Positions 5,945 to 7,929 of a stretch of DNA of 7,929 bases are shown here, piece after piece; position 1 is the first letter of the stretch; every line of letters begins with the position of its first letter. The stretch lies in NCBI GenBank assembly GCA_030037105.1, contig JASHRY010000233.1, positions 1 through 7,929 on the forward strand. The letters run 5' to 3'. The notes under the pieces were generated by a model that was not told the DNA's origin, ran no database searches, and saw only the letters and a program-made list of their open reading frames with translations. The position numbers were made by a program, and so were the translations under genes. The DNA comes from Xanthobacteraceae bacterium. GTDB taxonomy: Bacteria > Pseudomonadota > Alphaproteobacteria > Rhizobiales > Xanthobacteraceae.

Positions 5945-6897
5945 GCCGGCATCCTCGGCTCGACCGGCGCACGCCAGCTTGTGTCGCCGCTCGCCGGCGC
6001 GGCGCCGATGCGGGCGTGGAGGGCGAGCAAAAGCTCGCTCGCGGGGCGGTCGGTGCGGTGAACCGCAAAGCTCCAGCCGAGCCGGTCGGTCTCGCTGCGG
6101 ATCTCGGCGCGGTGGCGCAGGACGCGCGCCGCGTAGTCTGTTCGCCAGGTCTCGGCGCGGCCGGCGGTCACGCGCCCGCCGCCCTCCGGCTCCACGAATT
6201 CGATGCGGCCCCAATAGGGGAAAGTCTCCTCGGCCGGATCGACGATCTGCACCACGTGGCCGCGCGCGCCGCTGCCGCAGAGCTGCGTGATCGTGCGCCG
6301 CACGTCGTCGATCGCGCTCCAGAGGTCGGACAGAAGCACGACCTCGGCGAGCGGCGAGGGCGAAAAGGTCGGCGGCAGGCTCGCGCGCTCGCTGCGATCG
6401 TGCGCGATTGCCTGCGCCATGCGCTCGATGATGGCGCGGCTGCCGGTCGGGCGCATGAGGCCGGGGATTCCCACCCGTTCGCCGCCTTCGACCAGCACCT
6501 CGGCCAGCGCCAGCGCCACCACCAGCGTGCGGTAGAGCTTGGTCTCGCGCGCGAGCGCGGAGGCGAAGGCCATCGACGGCGAGCGGTCGGGCCAGATCCA
6601 AACGGTATGCGCCGCCTCCCATTCGTGCTCGCGCACGTAGAGATGATCGTCGCGCGCCGAGCGCCGCCAATCGACGCGGGAGGCCGGCTCGCCGGAGACG
6701 AAACGGCGATATTGCCAGAAATTCTCGCCGGAACCGGCGCGGCGGCGGCCGTGCAGGCCGTGGATGATGGTTGCCGCGATGCGCCGCGCTTCCAGGATCA
6801 ATCGCGGCATGCTGGCGGCGAGCGTGCGGCCTTCCCCGGTCGCCCGCCGAACCGCCGGGCCGTCGTCATGGAAAATGCGCCTGGGCTCGACCGCCAT
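5941..6897 (-). CDS. DUF58 domain-containing protein, partner of the MoxR ATPase
   Basis: This is a 318-residue cytoplasmic protein with no membrane segment. Residues about 50-94 carry the family signature: GRRRAGSGENFWQYRRF, then SGEPASRVDWRRSARDDHL and the EHEWE that follows. Further on, the VWA-like fold keeps a metal-site motif DRSPS (D104, S106, S108) and an acidic turn LLSDLWS (D191). DUF58 proteins nearly always accompany MoxR ATPases and are viewed as their substrates or adaptors. In the R. leguminosarum counterpart, mutants of the operon are elongated and sensitive to detergents and hydrophobic antibiotics. The start ATG follows the moxR-family stop by 4 bases, preceded by a modest GGATAGG; a later Met at residue 30 is less likely because relatives have a similar leader before the LILEARRIAATI helix. 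The 3' end overlaps the next gene by 4 bases, suggesting coupled translation. Confidence 0.94.
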   Translation of the reverse strand: MAVEPRRIFHDDGPAVRRATGEGRTLAASMPRLILEARRIAATIIHGLHGRRRAGSGENFWQYRRFVSGEPASRVDWRRSARDDHLYVREHEWEAAHTVWIWPDRSPSMAFASALARETKLYRTLVVALALAEVLVEGGERVGIPGLMRPTGSRAIIERMAQAIAHDRSERASLPPTFSPSPLAEVVLLSDLWSAIDDVRRTITQLCGSGARGHVVQIVDPAEETFPYWGRIEFVEPEGGGRVTAGRAETWRTDYAARVLRHRAEIRSETDRLGWSFAVHRTDRPASELLLALHARIGAAPASGDTSWRAPVEPRMPA

Positions 6898-6901
6898 GCG
6901 C

Positions 6902-7912
<1,011 letters not shown>

Positions 7913-7919
7913 CGGCCAA

Positions 7920-7924
7920 CTCCT
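7920..7924 (-). promoter_or_regulatory. Ribosome binding site of the MoxR-family gene
   Basis: On the minus strand AGGAG stands 7 bases before the ATG at 7912. It decides in favour of this start over the internal Met at residue 15 (MIVRAAEST). It is the strongest Shine-Dalgarno match seen before any gene in the window. Confidence 0.8.
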
Positions 7925-7929
7925 GTCTG

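Noticed and set aside
3161..6061. A 966-codon open frame on the plus strand opposite the DUF4159 gene.
   Set aside because: It is Arg/Gly/Ala/His-rich low-quality protein with no recognisable domain and mirrors a well-supported gene; long antisense frames are expected at this G+C.
5945..6670. Upstream extension of the DUF4159 frame to 6670, giving an 1180-residue protein.
   Set aside because: The extra 242 residues are Arg/Ala-rich and lie across the DUF58 gene in another frame; the ATG at 5944 has a good GAGGA and a 4-base overlap with the DUF58 stop.

Overview
The window looks like chromosomal DNA of an alphaproteobacterium, most likely of the Hyphomicrobiales (Rhizobiales: Bradyrhizobium, Xanthobacteraceae and relatives). 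The evidence is the very high G+C with long spurious antisense reading frames, and a gene order (MoxR ATPase, DUF58 protein, BatA/DUF4159 membrane protein, VWA/amidotransferase-like membrane protein) that is conserved in that order. Genus cannot be decided from the sequence.

Layout. Positions 1-207 (+) are the 3' end of a COG3153-type GNAT acetyltransferase. It converges, with 4 bases between stop codons, on a leftward operon that fills the rest of the window. Read in the direction of transcription (minus strand), the operon contains: a MoxR-family AAA+ ATPase (7912-6902); a DUF58 protein (6897-5941); a 938-residue membrane protein with an N-terminal BatA double-anchor and C-terminal DUF4159 (5944-3128); a two-gene toxin-antitoxin cassette, with antitoxin at 3058-2672 and VapC PIN toxin at 2679-2281; and a 688-residue VWA/amidotransferase-like membrane protein (2278-212). 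All junctions are tight: 4-base gap, 4-base overlap, 69 bases before the antitoxin, 8-base overlap, 2-base gap. No intergenic stretch exceeds 100 bases, and no RNA gene, CRISPR array, insertion sequence or convincing terminator was seen.

How the genes work together. The four large proteins match the conserved envelope-integrity operon known in Rhizobium leguminosarum as RL3499-RL3502. There a MoxR ATPase, a DUF58 protein and two transmembrane proteins are needed for normal cell shape and resistance to membrane-active agents. MoxR ATPases are thought to act as chaperones on VWA-domain partners; here the DUF58 protein and the 688-residue protein keep DxSxS metal-site motifs.

The unusual part is 2281-3127. 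A lower-G+C toxin-antitoxin cassette sits between the third and fourth genes of this otherwise contiguous operon. Its antitoxin appears to be a hybrid: the N-terminal ~80 residues look like the DUF7662 family, not a recognisable AbrB, MazE, RHH or Phd DNA-binding fold, and are followed by a short tail of the kind VapB/Phd antitoxins use to bind PIN toxins. A perfect 7-bp inverted repeat with a 6-base centre lies just upstream and is a plausible operator. The last envelope gene starts 2 bases after the vapC stop without a visible ribosome binding site, so its expression may now depend on translation of the toxin gene.
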